From NCBI GenBank assembly GCA_900555435.1, contig USLH01000030.1, forward strand, positions 1 through 18,030: a DNA stretch of 18,030 nt, read 5' to 3'. Below are positions 6,946-14,137 of the stretch, piece after piece. The position numbers and the translations under genes were made by a program. This DNA is from an uncultured Oscillospiraceae bacterium (GTDB lineage: Bacteria; Bacillota; Clostridia; Oscillospirales; Ruminococcaceae). The notes under the pieces are model-generated. The model was not told the DNA's origin and searched no databases. It worked only from the letters and a program-made list of their open reading frames with translations. The stretch's first letter is position 1. Each line of letters opens with the position of its first letter.

Positions 6946-7947
6946 TCAGGAAGCAGGTTTTTTCAGCCGGACGGGGCCGTCTTTTTGAATGGAGCTTCCG
7001 TCCGAGACAACGGTCTCATAAGGGGACAGACCGGATGCAACGGCGGCGGAGGTGGAAAGCTCCCGGCCGGTCTTTATGTTGCGGCGATGGGCGAAACCGT
7101 TTTCAAAAACGTAGACGTATTCGGTTCCGTCGGGATCCTGCAGGATGGCTTCGTAGGGGAGAAGGGAAAGAGTTTCGGTTTCTCCGGCAGTGATCTCGGC
7201 ACGGACGGAGTAGCCGGGGCGTAGGACGTTAAAATCGTCGTCGATGGAGGCAAAAACGTCCACCACCGTTTCGTAGGAAAGACCGTTCAGTTTCCGGTGG
7301 GCGGTGGGGAGGACTCGGGTGACGGTTCCGGAGAAAAGTCCTTCTTTTAAGGCGGAGACGGTGAAAAGAAGAGACTGGCCGGGGGCAAGGACACCGGCGT
7401 TGTTTTCCGGGACGGTCAGTCGCAGCCGGAGCTCGGACAGATCCGACAAAACGGCGGCGGGAGTTCCGGGGAAGGATAAAACGCCTTCTTGCAGGGAAAG
7501 GGAGGTGAGGGTTCCACCGGCGGTGGCAATCAGGGCTTTCGGGAAGGGGATCTGTTTTAAAAGGGCTTCCGCATTCCCAGAGGTGAGGGCAGTCTGCAGT
7601 TCCTCCGGAAGGGAGAGGGAGGGGAGGAGGTCGGCGTAGCGGGAAGCATAAGAAAGAAGGGCTTCTCGGGCAGCGTCCGGGTCAAGGGAGGCAAGAACGT
7701 CGCCGGGAGAAACGGTGTCCCCTACCTCAAAAAAGAGTTGCTTCGGGACGGCAGGCATGGGGAGGGTGATCTCTGCCCGGCTTTTTTCTTCCACCCGGCC
7801 GGAAACGGAGACGGTAGGGGAAAAATCGTATTCCAGAGGGGTGATGACCTCCACCTGAGGCCGGGTGGCTTCGGCGAGGGACGGGAGAGCAGTTAGGGAC
7901 AGGATGGCGGCGAGGGTCAGAGAGGTAAGGAGGATGTATTTTTTCAA
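6946..7947 (-). CDS. Efflux adaptor protein (HlyD/MacA-like membrane fusion family)
   Basis: A 333-residue secreted or membrane-tethered adaptor. Residues 1-25 are a signal sequence or anchor (MKKYILLTSLTLAAILSL, Ala-rich end near LAEA). A half lipoyl/barrel-sandwich motif follows, EVGDTVSPGDVLASLD (74-89), then a short helical segment in place of the long hairpin of Gram-negative MacA. The returning half-lipoyl, beta-barrel and membrane-proximal domains come next (RLTVPENNAGVLAPGQ, RPGYSVRAEI, YVYVFENGFAHRRNIKTG). The start codon is TTG at 7947, supported by AAAGGAG nine bases upstream. It is first in the operon, followed by the MacB-like permease. In Gram-positives such adaptors link substrate delivery to the permease outside the membrane; the substrate is unknown (peptide, lipid or drug are all possible). 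Identity is good, role inferred. Confidence 0.85.
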   Translation of the reverse strand: MKKYILLTSLTLAAILSLTALPSLAEATRPQVEVITPLEYDFSPTVSVSGRVEEKSRAEITLPMPAVPKQLFFEVGDTVSPGDVLASLDPDAAREALLSYASRYADLLPSLSLPEELQTALTSGNAEALLKQIPFPKALIATAGGTLTSLSLQEGVLSFPGTPAAVLSDLSELRLRLTVPENNAGVLAPGQSLLFTVSALKEGLFSGTVTRVLPTAHRKLNGLSYETVVDVFASIDDDFNVLRPGYSVRAEITAGETETLSLLPYEAILQDPDGTEYVYVFENGFAHRRNIKTGRELSTSAAVASGLSPYETVVSDGSSIQKDGPVRLKKPAS

Positions 7948-8116
7948 GAGACAGAACTCCTTTGCGGTGGAATGGGTTCAGGCGTTTTTGCGGCTAAAGC
8001 TAGTGTGGCTGAAAGAAAGAAAAATATCAGGGAAAAAAGAAATTCCGAAAAACAGGAAACCGGCGCATAAAGCCTTTAAAATCCTTCACAATAAGAAAAA
8101 AGAAGGAGGTAAAACC
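7948..8116. other. Divergent control region between exporter operon and Cys-rich gene
   Basis: This AT-rich stretch must hold promoters for both directions. Leftwards, the best candidate is an extended -10 (TGATATTTT on the minus strand, 8029-8021) with a poor -35. Rightwards, CATAAA near 8069 with TTCCGA 17 bp upstream is a weak candidate. Neither is convincing, and I see no clear operator palindrome. Confidence 0.25.
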
Positions 8117-8269
8117 ATGAATCTTGTACTTTGTGGGAAGGAATGTGCGTATCAGAAGGATGGGTGCTGCACCCGAAGCGGAAGTGCGGTTCCGGGGGAG
8201 GGGAAGGTTGACGGATGCTGCTATTTCGAGCCGGCGAAAAAAGAGGGAGGACCAAAGGATTGCCGGTGA
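8117..8269 (+). CDS. Small Cys-rich protein, 50 residues
   Basis: A complete 50-codon gene with an excellent GAAGGAGGT site six bases before the ATG. It encodes eight cysteines (positions 6, 10, 17, 18, 34, 35, 48 plus flanking context), arranged as LCGKECAYQKDGCC, then a Gly/Pro linker, then GCCYFEPAKK. The layout C-x3-C-x-Y-Q-x-D-G-x-C ... C-x-Y-F matches a family of tiny clostridial proteins with two Cys pairs that databases often mislabel as hydroxymyristoyl-ACP dehydratase. The spacing suggests zinc or another metal, or redox chemistry (inference). No signal peptide is present, so it is probably cytoplasmic. It lies alone, divergent from the adaptor and about 125 bases before the ABC ATPase. 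My count in the translated frame gives seven clear Cys; the exact metal ligands are uncertain. Confidence 0.8.
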   Translation: MNLVLCGKECAYQKDGCCTRSGSAVPGEGKVDGCCYFEPAKKEGGPKDCR

Positions 8270-8329
8270 GACCTACAAAAATTCACAGATTTTCCCCAAT
8301 TTATTCAGGCATTCCATCCGATTCGGAAG

Positions 8330-8335
8330 TATAAT
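8330..8335 (+). promoter_or_regulatory. Perfect -10 box upstream of the ABC ATPase gene, weak -35
   Basis: TATAAT at 8330-8335, 58 bases before the ATPase ATG. No good -35 lies at 16-18 bp (AGGCAT at 17 bp); TTCAGG is 20 bp away. A short palindrome, CCGATTCGG, sits in the spacer. A long spacer with an internal dyad would fit activator-dependent control, but this is speculative. A 5-bp hairpin (GCCCG/CGGGC, 8354-8368) follows in the leader without a T-run. Confidence 0.4.
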
Positions 8336-8393
8336 AGAAATTGGATAAATAGTGCCCGAAATCCGGGCTTGACAGTGGAAACGGAGGACGCCT

Positions 8394-9098
8394 ATGAACA
8401 GTTTCGTGACGTTAAAGGATGTATACAAACGCTATCATATGGGGGAAGTAACCATCACCGCCTCCGACGGGGTCTCCTTCGAGATCGAGAAAGGAGAGTT
8501 CGCCGTGGTGGTGGGCTCCAGCGGAGCAGGAAAGACCACGGTGCTCAATATGCTGGGCGGAATGGACAGCTGCGACGAAGGCTCCATTTTGGTGGACGGA
8601 GAGGATATTGCAAAGTATACCCCGAAGCAGCTGACCCAGTACCGGCGGTACGATATCGGGTTCGTGTTCCAGTTTTACAATCTGGTGCCCAATCTGACGG
8701 CGCTGGAAAACGTGGAGCTGGCGACCCAGATTTGCAAAAACCCTATGGACGCAAAACAGGTGCTGCAGGATGTGGGGCTGGGGGATCGGCTCCAGAATTT
8801 TCCGGCGCAGCTTTCCGGCGGCGAGCAGCAGCGGGTGTCTATTGCAAGAGCGCTGGCCAAGCGGCCGAAGCTGATGCTCTGCGACGAGCCTACCGGTGCG
8901 CTGGACGACAACACCGGAAAAGCGATCTTAAAGCTCTTACAGGACACCTGCCGGCAGAACGAAATGACGGTGATCCTCATCACCCACAATCAGGCTATCA
9001 CCCCAATGGCCGACCGGGTCATCCGGATGAAGAACAGCCGGGTCAGCCAGATCACCTTAAACGACCGTCCCACCCCGGTGGAAGAGATCGAATGGTAA
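8394..9098 (+). CDS. ABC transporter ATP-binding protein, MacB/LolD type
   Basis: A 234-residue cytoplasmic ATPase that powers the adjacent FtsX-type permease. All motifs are intact: Walker A GSSGAGKT (41-48), Q-loop Q93 in FVFQFYNLVPNLTA, signature LSGGEQQ (140-146), Walker B LMLCDEPT with D164/E165, the family's TGALD D-loop (168-172) and switch H198. The Q-loop neighbourhood and TGALD are typical of the MacB/LolD/FtsE class that drives mechanotransmission-type permeases. The ATG at 8394 has GGAGG six bases upstream. The permease gene starts 13 bp downstream, so they form one transcription unit. This ATPase could also serve the ATPase-less permease at 5729-6901 (inference). Confidence 0.95.
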   Translation: MNSFVTLKDVYKRYHMGEVTITASDGVSFEIEKGEFAVVVGSSGAGKTTVLNMLGGMDSCDEGSILVDGEDIAKYTPKQLTQYRRYDIGFVFQFYNLVPNLTALENVELATQICKNPMDAKQVLQDVGLGDRLQNFPAQLSGGEQQRVSIARALAKRPKLMLCDEPTGALDDNTGKAILKLLQDTCRQNEMTVILITHNQAITPMADRVIRMKNSRVSQITLNDRPTPVEEIEW

Positions 9099-9111
9099 CG
9101 GGGGCGGGACG

Positions 9112-12100
9112 ATGAAAAAAAGACGCAATCAGCTGGTGCATGAGATGATCCGCAGCGTCTGGCGGACCCGCACCCGGTTTTTGTCCATCTTAGCCATCGT
9201 CGCCATCGGCTGCGGCTTTTTTGCCGGGGTCAAGGCAAGCTGCCCGGATATGAAGCAGACGGCGGATCAGTATTTTGAAGAGAGCCGGCTGATGGATCTG
9301 CACCTGGTCTCTACGTTTGGATTCAATGAGAACGATATGGATGCCATCCGGGAGGTGGAGGGCGTCCGGGGACTGATGCCCGGATACTCGCTGGACGCCT
9401 TCCTGGAGACGGGGGGGGGTTCCGATACCATCGTCAAGGTTTACTCCCTGCCGGAAAACCGGTCGGAGGAGGACGAGAATTATCTGAACCGTCCCCGGCT
9501 GGTGGAAGGGCGGTTCCCGGAGAGGTCCGGGGAGTGCATGGTGGAGGTGAACTATCACACGCCGGAGGAATTTCAGATCGGGAACACCATCCGGCTCCTT
9601 CCCGGGACGGAAGATACGGATCTTTCCGAGACCCTTGCCACCGATACATACACCATCGTAGGCGTGGTGGAAAGCGCCATGTATTTAGGCTATGAGCGGG
9701 GGCACAGCACGATCGGCGACGGCAAGGTGGTGGCGTTCCTCATGATCCCGGAGGAAGACTTCACCCTTTCAGTCTACACGGACGTGTATCTGACGCTGGA
9801 GGGGACGGAAGGGCTTTCCGCCTTCAGCGACGGGTATACCGGCGCCGTGGATGAGATGAGCGGGAAGTTTGAAGCCGTGGCGGCTGCCCGGGGGGAAGCC
9901 CGGTACGATGAAATTTATGACGAAGCCCAGCAGAAGATCGACGACGCTAAGGCAGAGCTGGCCGACGGGGAAAAGACCCAGCAGGAGGAGCTTTCCAAGG
10001 CGGAGGCGGAGATCGCTTCGGCGGAGGAAGAGCTTTCTGCCAACGAGGCGGCGTATGAGCGTTCCATGACCCGGTTTGAGGATCAGATCGCTGCGGCGGA
10101 AGGAAAGCTCGCCGACGGGGAAAATCAGCTGGCAGAAGGGGAGACGGCTTATGAAGCCGCCCTGCAGGAATACGAAGGGAAGAAAGCGGAATACGATGCC
10201 GCCCTTCCGGATGCCCAGGCGCAGATCGACGGGTACAAATCCCAGAGGGAAGAGCTGACAAACGAGTACGGAGAAGCGTTGTCCCAAGCGGATGCCGCCC
10301 GGGCGGGGATCGACGGGGTAAACGCCATCCTTGCCGCTTACAGGGAGGAAAGCGTTCCGGAAAGCGAACTGCCGGAAGAGACCAAAGCGCAGATCCGAGC
10401 GGCGGACGGACTTTCCGTCCTGCTGCCGGAAGGGAGCCTTCCGGAGGGAGTCACGGTATCCGGGCTGCTGACCCAATACGTCGGGGCGGGGGCAAATGCA
10501 AAGCAAAGTCTTTCCCGGCAGCTTTCAAAGCTGGCAGCGGCGGCGGATGAGGCGCTGAGCCCCATCGAAGAGCAGCTGGCTCCGGCGAAAAAGGCGATCG
10601 GGCAGCTGGATGCGGGCATCGCTGCAGCGGAAGAAAGCCTTGCGGATGCGGCAGCACGGCTGGATGCGGCAAAGGCACAGCTTGACGAGACCCGGCAGAC
10701 GCTGGATGAAAAGGATGCGGAATTAGACGAAGGCTGGCGGCAGCTGGCTTCCTCCAAGCGAACGGGACAGAAACGGCTTTCAGAGGCGAAGGTGCAGCTG
10801 GACACCGGAAAGGAAGCCCTTACCGAAGCAAAAGCCGAATATGAGAAGGCTAAAGCCGATTCCGATGGGGAGCTTGCGGAAGCGAGACAGAAGATCGCCG
10901 ACGCCGAACGGGATCTGCAGGATCTGAAAGAGCCGACGTGGTACGTCTGGAACCGGAACAACAATCCGGAATATTCCGACTATGACGGCAACGCCGGGAA
11001 GGTGGACGCCGTAGCGGCTGTGTTCCCGGTGTTCTTCATTCTGGTGGCGGCCTTAGTCTGCCTGACCACCATGACCCGGATGGTAGAGGAACAACGCACG
11101 CAGATCGGCACGCTGAAAGCGCTTGGCTACTCCAAAGGAGCGATCCTGGCGAAATATGTGGCGTATGCCATGCTGGCCAGTTTTATAGGTGCTGTGCTTG
11201 GCCTGGGGGTTGGGTTCAAGCTCTTCCCGTGGGTCATCATCAATGCGTACAAGGCTCTTTATAACCTTCCCGCGCCTTTAACGCCCATCCATTGGGGATT
11301 CGGGGCGGCGTGTACGGCGGTGGCGGTGGTCTGCATGGGGCTGACTGCTTTGGGAGCTTCCATGGCCACCATGCGGGAGTTCCCCGCCCAGCTGATGCGG
11401 CCGAAAGCGCCCAAACCCGGAAAACGGGTGTTTCTGGAACGAGTGCCTTTTATATGGAAGCGGCTCAACTTCACCCAGAAGGTGACGGTTCGGAACCTCT
11501 TCCGGTATAAGAGACGGGCACTGATGACTATCGTGGGCATCGCCGGGTGTACGGCGCTGATGCTGACGGGGTTCGGGCTGCGGTATTCCATCCTTTCCAT
11601 CGGGGAGAAGCAGTACAGCAGCATCTTCGTCTATGATACCCTTGCTTCCTTAAAAGACGGGACGTCAGAGAAGGAGGCAGAAGCGGCGCTGAACGACGCT
11701 CTGCGGGTGGAGAGCATTACGGAGGGGCAGCTTTTCTACACCCGGAGCATGGATGTGAGCGTCGGTTCCACCGTGCGGACGGTGAATTTGATGGTGCCGT
11801 CGGAGGTGGAGACCCTTCCCGATTATGTGAACCTCCATGAGCGTGGCAGCGGGGAGAAGCTGACGCTTACCGATGAGGGGGTGATCGTCAACGAAAAGCT
11901 GGCGAAGCTCTTAGGGCTGGAAGCTGGGGACACCTTGAAGCTCATCAGTCCCGACGGGCGGGAGATCCCGGTGACGGTTACAGGGGTCTGTGAAAACTAC
12001 GCCCTTCACTATGTCTATATGACCCCGGTGCTTTATAAGAAGTGCTTCCGGGCGGAGCCGGTGGGCAACGAACTGCTTCTGAACTTTGCGGAAGGGGCGG

Positions 12101-12603
12101 ACGAATCTGCCATTTCCAGCGGGCTCATGAAGCTCCCCGCCGTACAGGGGGTCGTGCAGTCTTCCGGGATCAACAGCAGCTTTGCAAAGATGCTGAAGAG
12201 CTTAAACAACATCGTCTGGGTGCTGATCCTTTCGGCGGGGGCGCTGGCCATCGTGGTGCTTTATAACCTTGCCAACATCAATGTGAACGAGCGGATCCGG
12301 GAGCTGGCGACCATTAAGGTCCTGGGCTTCTACGACCGGGAGGTCACTGCCTATATCACCCGGGAAAACACCGTTTCTTCTATTCTGGGAATGGGGCTGG
12401 GGCTCATCGGCGGCATTTTCCTCGAGCGGTTCGTGGTGCATACGGCGGAGGTGGATCTTGTCATGTTCGCACCGGATATGACGTGGGACTGCTTTGTGTT
12501 TGCGGGGCTTCTGACGCTGGTCTTTGCGGAGGCGGTCAACTTCTTTCTGCACTTCAAGCTGAAGAAGATCGACATGGTGGAATCTTTGAAATCCGTGGAA
12601 TGA
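9112..12603 (+). CDS. Very large FtsX-domain ABC permease with extracytoplasmic coiled coil
   Basis: An 1163-residue permease. Order: transmembrane helix 1 (about 22-42, FLSILAIVAIGCGFFAGV); a MacB-core-like domain (about 50-255); a long charged Ala/Glu/Lys/Gln-rich coiled coil going out (about 262-415) and back (about 463-605), with a small Pro/Gly-rich tip between; FtsX domain 1 with three helices (about 637-765, coupling segment EEQRTQIGTLKALGYSKGAI); another helix (about 803-823); a second extracytoplasmic domain; and FtsX domain 2 (about 1036-1163, coupling segment NERIRELATIKVLGFYDREV). Eight helices and two FtsX halves mean one chain probably makes the whole membrane part. By analogy with FtsEX, such arms transmit ATPase movement to envelope targets (inference). 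A nine-G run (9411-9419) lies early in the gene. Its stop is seven bases before the mrp promoter. Confidence 0.92.
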   Translation: MKKRRNQLVHEMIRSVWRTRTRFLSILAIVAIGCGFFAGVKASCPDMKQTADQYFEESRLMDLHLVSTFGFNENDMDAIREVEGVRGLMPGYSLDAFLETGGGSDTIVKVYSLPENRSEEDENYLNRPRLVEGRFPERSGECMVEVNYHTPEEFQIGNTIRLLPGTEDTDLSETLATDTYTIVGVVESAMYLGYERGHSTIGDGKVVAFLMIPEEDFTLSVYTDVYLTLEGTEGLSAFSDGYTGAVDEMSGKFEAVAAARGEARYDEIYDEAQQKIDDAKAELADGEKTQQEELSKAEAEIASAEEELSANEAAYERSMTRFEDQIAAAEGKLADGENQLAEGETAYEAALQEYEGKKAEYDAALPDAQAQIDGYKSQREELTNEYGEALSQADAARAGIDGVNAILAAYREESVPESELPEETKAQIRAADGLSVLLPEGSLPEGVTVSGLLTQYVGAGANAKQSLSRQLSKLAAAADEALSPIEEQLAPAKKAIGQLDAGIAAAEESLADAAARLDAAKAQLDETRQTLDEKDAELDEGWRQLASSKRTGQKRLSEAKVQLDTGKEALTEAKAEYEKAKADSDGELAEARQKIADAERDLQDLKEPTWYVWNRNNNPEYSDYDGNAGKVDAVAAVFPVFFILVAALVCLTTMTRMVEEQRTQIGTLKALGYSKGAILAKYVAYAMLASFIGAVLGLGVGFKLFPWVIINAYKALYNLPAPLTPIHWGFGAACTAVAVVCMGLTALGASMATMREFPAQLMRPKAPKPGKRVFLERVPFIWKRLNFTQKVTVRNLFRYKRRALMTIVGIAGCTALMLTGFGLRYSILSIGEKQYSSIFVYDTLASLKDGTSEKEAEAALNDALRVESITEGQLFYTRSMDVSVGSTVRTVNLMVPSEVETLPDYVNLHERGSGEKLTLTDEGVIVNEKLAKLLGLEAGDTLKLISPDGREIPVTVTGVCENYALHYVYMTPVLYKKCFRAEPVGNELLLNFAEGADESAISSGLMKLPAVQGVVQSSGINSSFAKMLKSLNNIVWVLILSAGALAIVVLYNLANINVNERIRELATIKVLGFYDREVTAYITRENTVSSILGMGLGLIGGIFLERFVVHTAEVDLVMFAPDMTWDCFVFAGLLTLVFAEAVNFFLHFKLKKIDMVESLKSVE

Positions 12604-12609
12604 CAAGGT

Positions 12610-12638
12610 TTGACAGTCGGGAGCATTTGTGTTACAAT
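12610..12638 (+). promoter_or_regulatory. Sigma-A promoter for the mrp operon
   Basis: TTGACA (12610-12615) and TACAAT (12633-12638) with a 17-bp spacer, starting seven bases after the permease stop codon. Transcription would start near 12645, giving a leader of about 50 nt before the GTG start of mrp. Confidence 0.85.
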
Positions 12639-12640
12639 AA

Positions 12641-12675
12641 GAGAAAATCCACCAAATCCGGATGGATTCTCTTTT
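12641..12675 (+). terminator. Hairpin with T-run between permease and mrp, probable weak terminator
   Basis: GAGAAAATCCA (12641-12651) pairs with TGGATTCTC (12663-12671), giving nine pairs with a two-A bulge and an 11-nt loop, followed by TTTTC. The left arm begins at or just before the predicted mrp transcript start. The full hairpin therefore forms mainly in read-through RNA from the ABC operon, as a terminator would. It could alternatively act in the mrp leader. Confidence 0.45.
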
Positions 12676-12693
12676 CAGAAAGGAAGCGTTTTC

Positions 12694-13533
12694 GTGAGCG
12701 AATGCACGCATAACTGTGAAAGCTGCGGCGAGAACTGTCCCTCCCGTTCCGGAGGCAGCAATCCGGCAGATTTTCTTGAAAAACCCCACCCCTTAAGCCA
12801 CATCAAAAAGGTGATCGGCGTGGTCAGCGGCAAGGGCGGCGTCGGCAAGTCGCTGGTCACCTCTCTGATGAGTGTGACCATGCAGCGCCGGGGCTTCCAT
12901 ACGGCGGTTTTAGACGCCGACGTGACCGGCCCCTCCATCCCGAAGGTGTTCGGCCTGAAGGAAAAAGCCACCGGCGACCAGAACGGCATCTATCCCGTGA
13001 AAACCAAGACCGGAATCGAAGTCATGAGCGTCAACCTCCTGCTGGAGGACGATACGGCTCCCGTGATCTGGCGGGGTCCGGTCATTGCGGGAACGGTCAA
13101 ACAGTTCTGGACCGATGTGATCTGGGATGACGTGGACTATATGTTTGTGGATATGCCTCCCGGAACCGGCGACGTGCCGCTGACGGTGTTCCAGTCCCTG
13201 CCGCTGGACGGCATCATCGTGGTCACCTCTCCTCAGGAGCTGGTCTCCATGATCGTGACCAAGGCGGTGCGGATGGCGCAGGCTATGAATATCCCGATCT
13301 TAGGCATCGTGGAAAATATGAGCTATGTGGTCTGCCCCGACTGCGGCAAAAAGATCTCCATCTTCGGCGAGAGCCACGTGGAGGAGGAAGCCGGAAAGCA
13401 CGGGCTGAAGGTGTTGGGAAGGCTGCCGATGGATCCGCAGCTGGCAAAGCTCTGCGATCAGGGGGTCATTGAACTCTTTGAGGGCGACTGGCTGGATGAA
13501 GCGGCGGACGCTGTTGAAAGGGCTGGCAAGTGA
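12694..13533 (+). CDS. mrp: Mrp/NBP35-family Fe-S cluster carrier ATPase
   Basis: A 279-residue P-loop protein that binds and transfers Fe-S clusters to apo-proteins in the cytoplasm. The deviant Walker A SGKGGVGKS is at 45-53, the Walker A' Asp in AVLDADVTGPSIPK follows, and the switch segment is VDMPPGTGDVPLTV. The cluster-binding C-x2-C is C214-P-D-C217. An additional N-terminal Cys set, C4-x3-C8-x2-C11-x3-C15, resembles the extra ferredoxin-like site of NBP35 proteins but with shorter spacing. The start is GTG at 12694, with AAGGAAG seven bases upstream and a promoter at 12610-12638. The frame is open further upstream, but that part overlaps the promoter. The next gene starts inside its stop codon (GTGA), implying translational coupling. 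Confidence 0.93.
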   Translation: MSECTHNCESCGENCPSRSGGSNPADFLEKPHPLSHIKKVIGVVSGKGGVGKSLVTSLMSVTMQRRGFHTAVLDADVTGPSIPKVFGLKEKATGDQNGIYPVKTKTGIEVMSVNLLLEDDTAPVIWRGPVIAGTVKQFWTDVIWDDVDYMFVDMPPGTGDVPLTVFQSLPLDGIIVVTSPQELVSMIVTKAVRMAQAMNIPILGIVENMSYVVCPDCGKKISIFGESHVEEEAGKHGLKVLGRLPMDPQLAKLCDQGVIELFEGDWLDEAADAVERAGK

Positions 13534-13991
13534 ACCTCGATCGGAAAGACCGGGGACAGATGGCGGAGGACGCCTTCCGGGAAGGGTATAACTGCTGTCA
13601 GGCGGTGGCAGCCGCTTTTTCCGACCGGATCGGGCTGCCTTTGGAGCTTGCGGTAAAGCTCGTCTCCGGGTTCGGAGCCGGGATGGGCCGGCTGCGGGAG
13701 GTCTGCGGGGCGGTATCGGGCATGACGTTCGTTGCCAATGCCCTCTGCGGCTACAGCGACCCGAAGGCGGCGGAGGAGAAAGCCGCCCACTATGCACGGA
13801 TCCAGAAGCTGGCGGAAAAATTCCGGGAGGAAACGGGCAGCATCGTCTGCCGGGAGCTGTTGGGGCTGCCGGCAGGAGCGGTGTCGGTTTCCACGCCGGA
13901 AAAACGGACGGCGGACTATTATAAAAAGCGTCCCTGTCCGAAGCTGGTGCGGCTGGCAGCGGAGATCTTAGCGGAAGAATTCCCTGAATAA
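13530..13991 (+). CDS. C_GCAxxG_C_C family protein
   Basis: A 153-residue protein of the C_GCAxxG_C_C family, found mostly in anaerobes and thought to bind a metal or Fe-S centre; no enzymatic role is established to my knowledge. Cysteines at 22-23 (GYNCCQAV), 59 (REVCGAVSG), 73, 107 and 136 match the family's spaced single Cys pattern, and GFGAGMG (47-53) is the Gly-rich stretch before the CGA motif. It starts with GTG at 13530, sharing GTGA with the mrp stop; an ATG at 13560 (Met11) is a possible alternative. Coupling to an Fe-S carrier suggests that it may be a client (inference). A strong terminator follows within five bases of the stop. Confidence 0.88.
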   Translation: MNLDRKDRGQMAEDAFREGYNCCQAVAAAFSDRIGLPLELAVKLVSGFGAGMGRLREVCGAVSGMTFVANALCGYSDPKAAEEKAAHYARIQKLAEKFREETGSIVCRELLGLPAGAVSVSTPEKRTADYYKKRPCPKLVRLAAEILAEEFPE

Positions 13992-13995
13992 AGGA

Positions 13996-14044
13996 AAAAC
14001 GCAGTTCCTGTTAAAAAATGTTTGACAGGAGCTGCGTTTTGTGG
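13996..14044 (+). terminator. Rho-independent terminator after the mrp operon
   Basis: A 16-bp stem, AAAACGCAGTTCCTGT (13996-14011) with ACAGGAGCTGCGTTTT (14025-14040), has one G-U pair and a 13-nt loop, and the right arm itself ends in four T. The right arm contains most of the -35 box of the rplU promoter, so terminator and promoter are interleaved. Confidence 0.88.
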
Positions 14045-14050
14045 TATACT
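14022..14050 (+). promoter_or_regulatory. Sigma-A promoter for rplU-prp-rpmA
   Basis: TTGACA (14022-14027) and TATACT (14045-14050) with a 17-bp spacer. Transcription would begin near 14056, so the ribosomal operon has a leader of about 80 nt. The -35 and much of the spacer are formed by the right arm of the upstream terminator. Confidence 0.88.
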
Positions 14051-14055
14051 ATATG

Positions 14056-14137
14056 AGCCGCATGTTCTGGGCTCCTTAAGTCAGGTAACTGCGCCTCAGA
14101 AACAGCGAGATTAAAGAAAAGGCAGGTGCCTTATAAA
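14056..14137 (+). ncRNA. L21 leader-like structured 5' UTR
   Basis: Firmicutes rplU transcripts usually begin with the L21 leader, a conserved structured RNA thought to mediate feedback by ribosomal protein. Here the leader has a GAGCC/GGCTC stem near its start (14054-14073), a central CTTAAGTCAGGTAACTGCG segment, and a small GGC-AGGT-GCC hairpin at 14121-14130 that holds the likely ribosome-binding bases in its loop. Position and layout fit; assignment to the Rfam family was not tested. Confidence 0.65.

Noticed and set aside
8368..8390. TTGACA at 8369-8374 as the -35 of the ABC ATPase gene
   Set aside because: A 17-bp spacer would put the -10 over the start codon while a good GGAGG site is used for translation; coincidence is more likely.
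14126..14137. GTG start four codons upstream for rplU
   Set aside because: It lies inside the leader hairpin, and L21 proteins begin at the MFAI-type Met at 14138.
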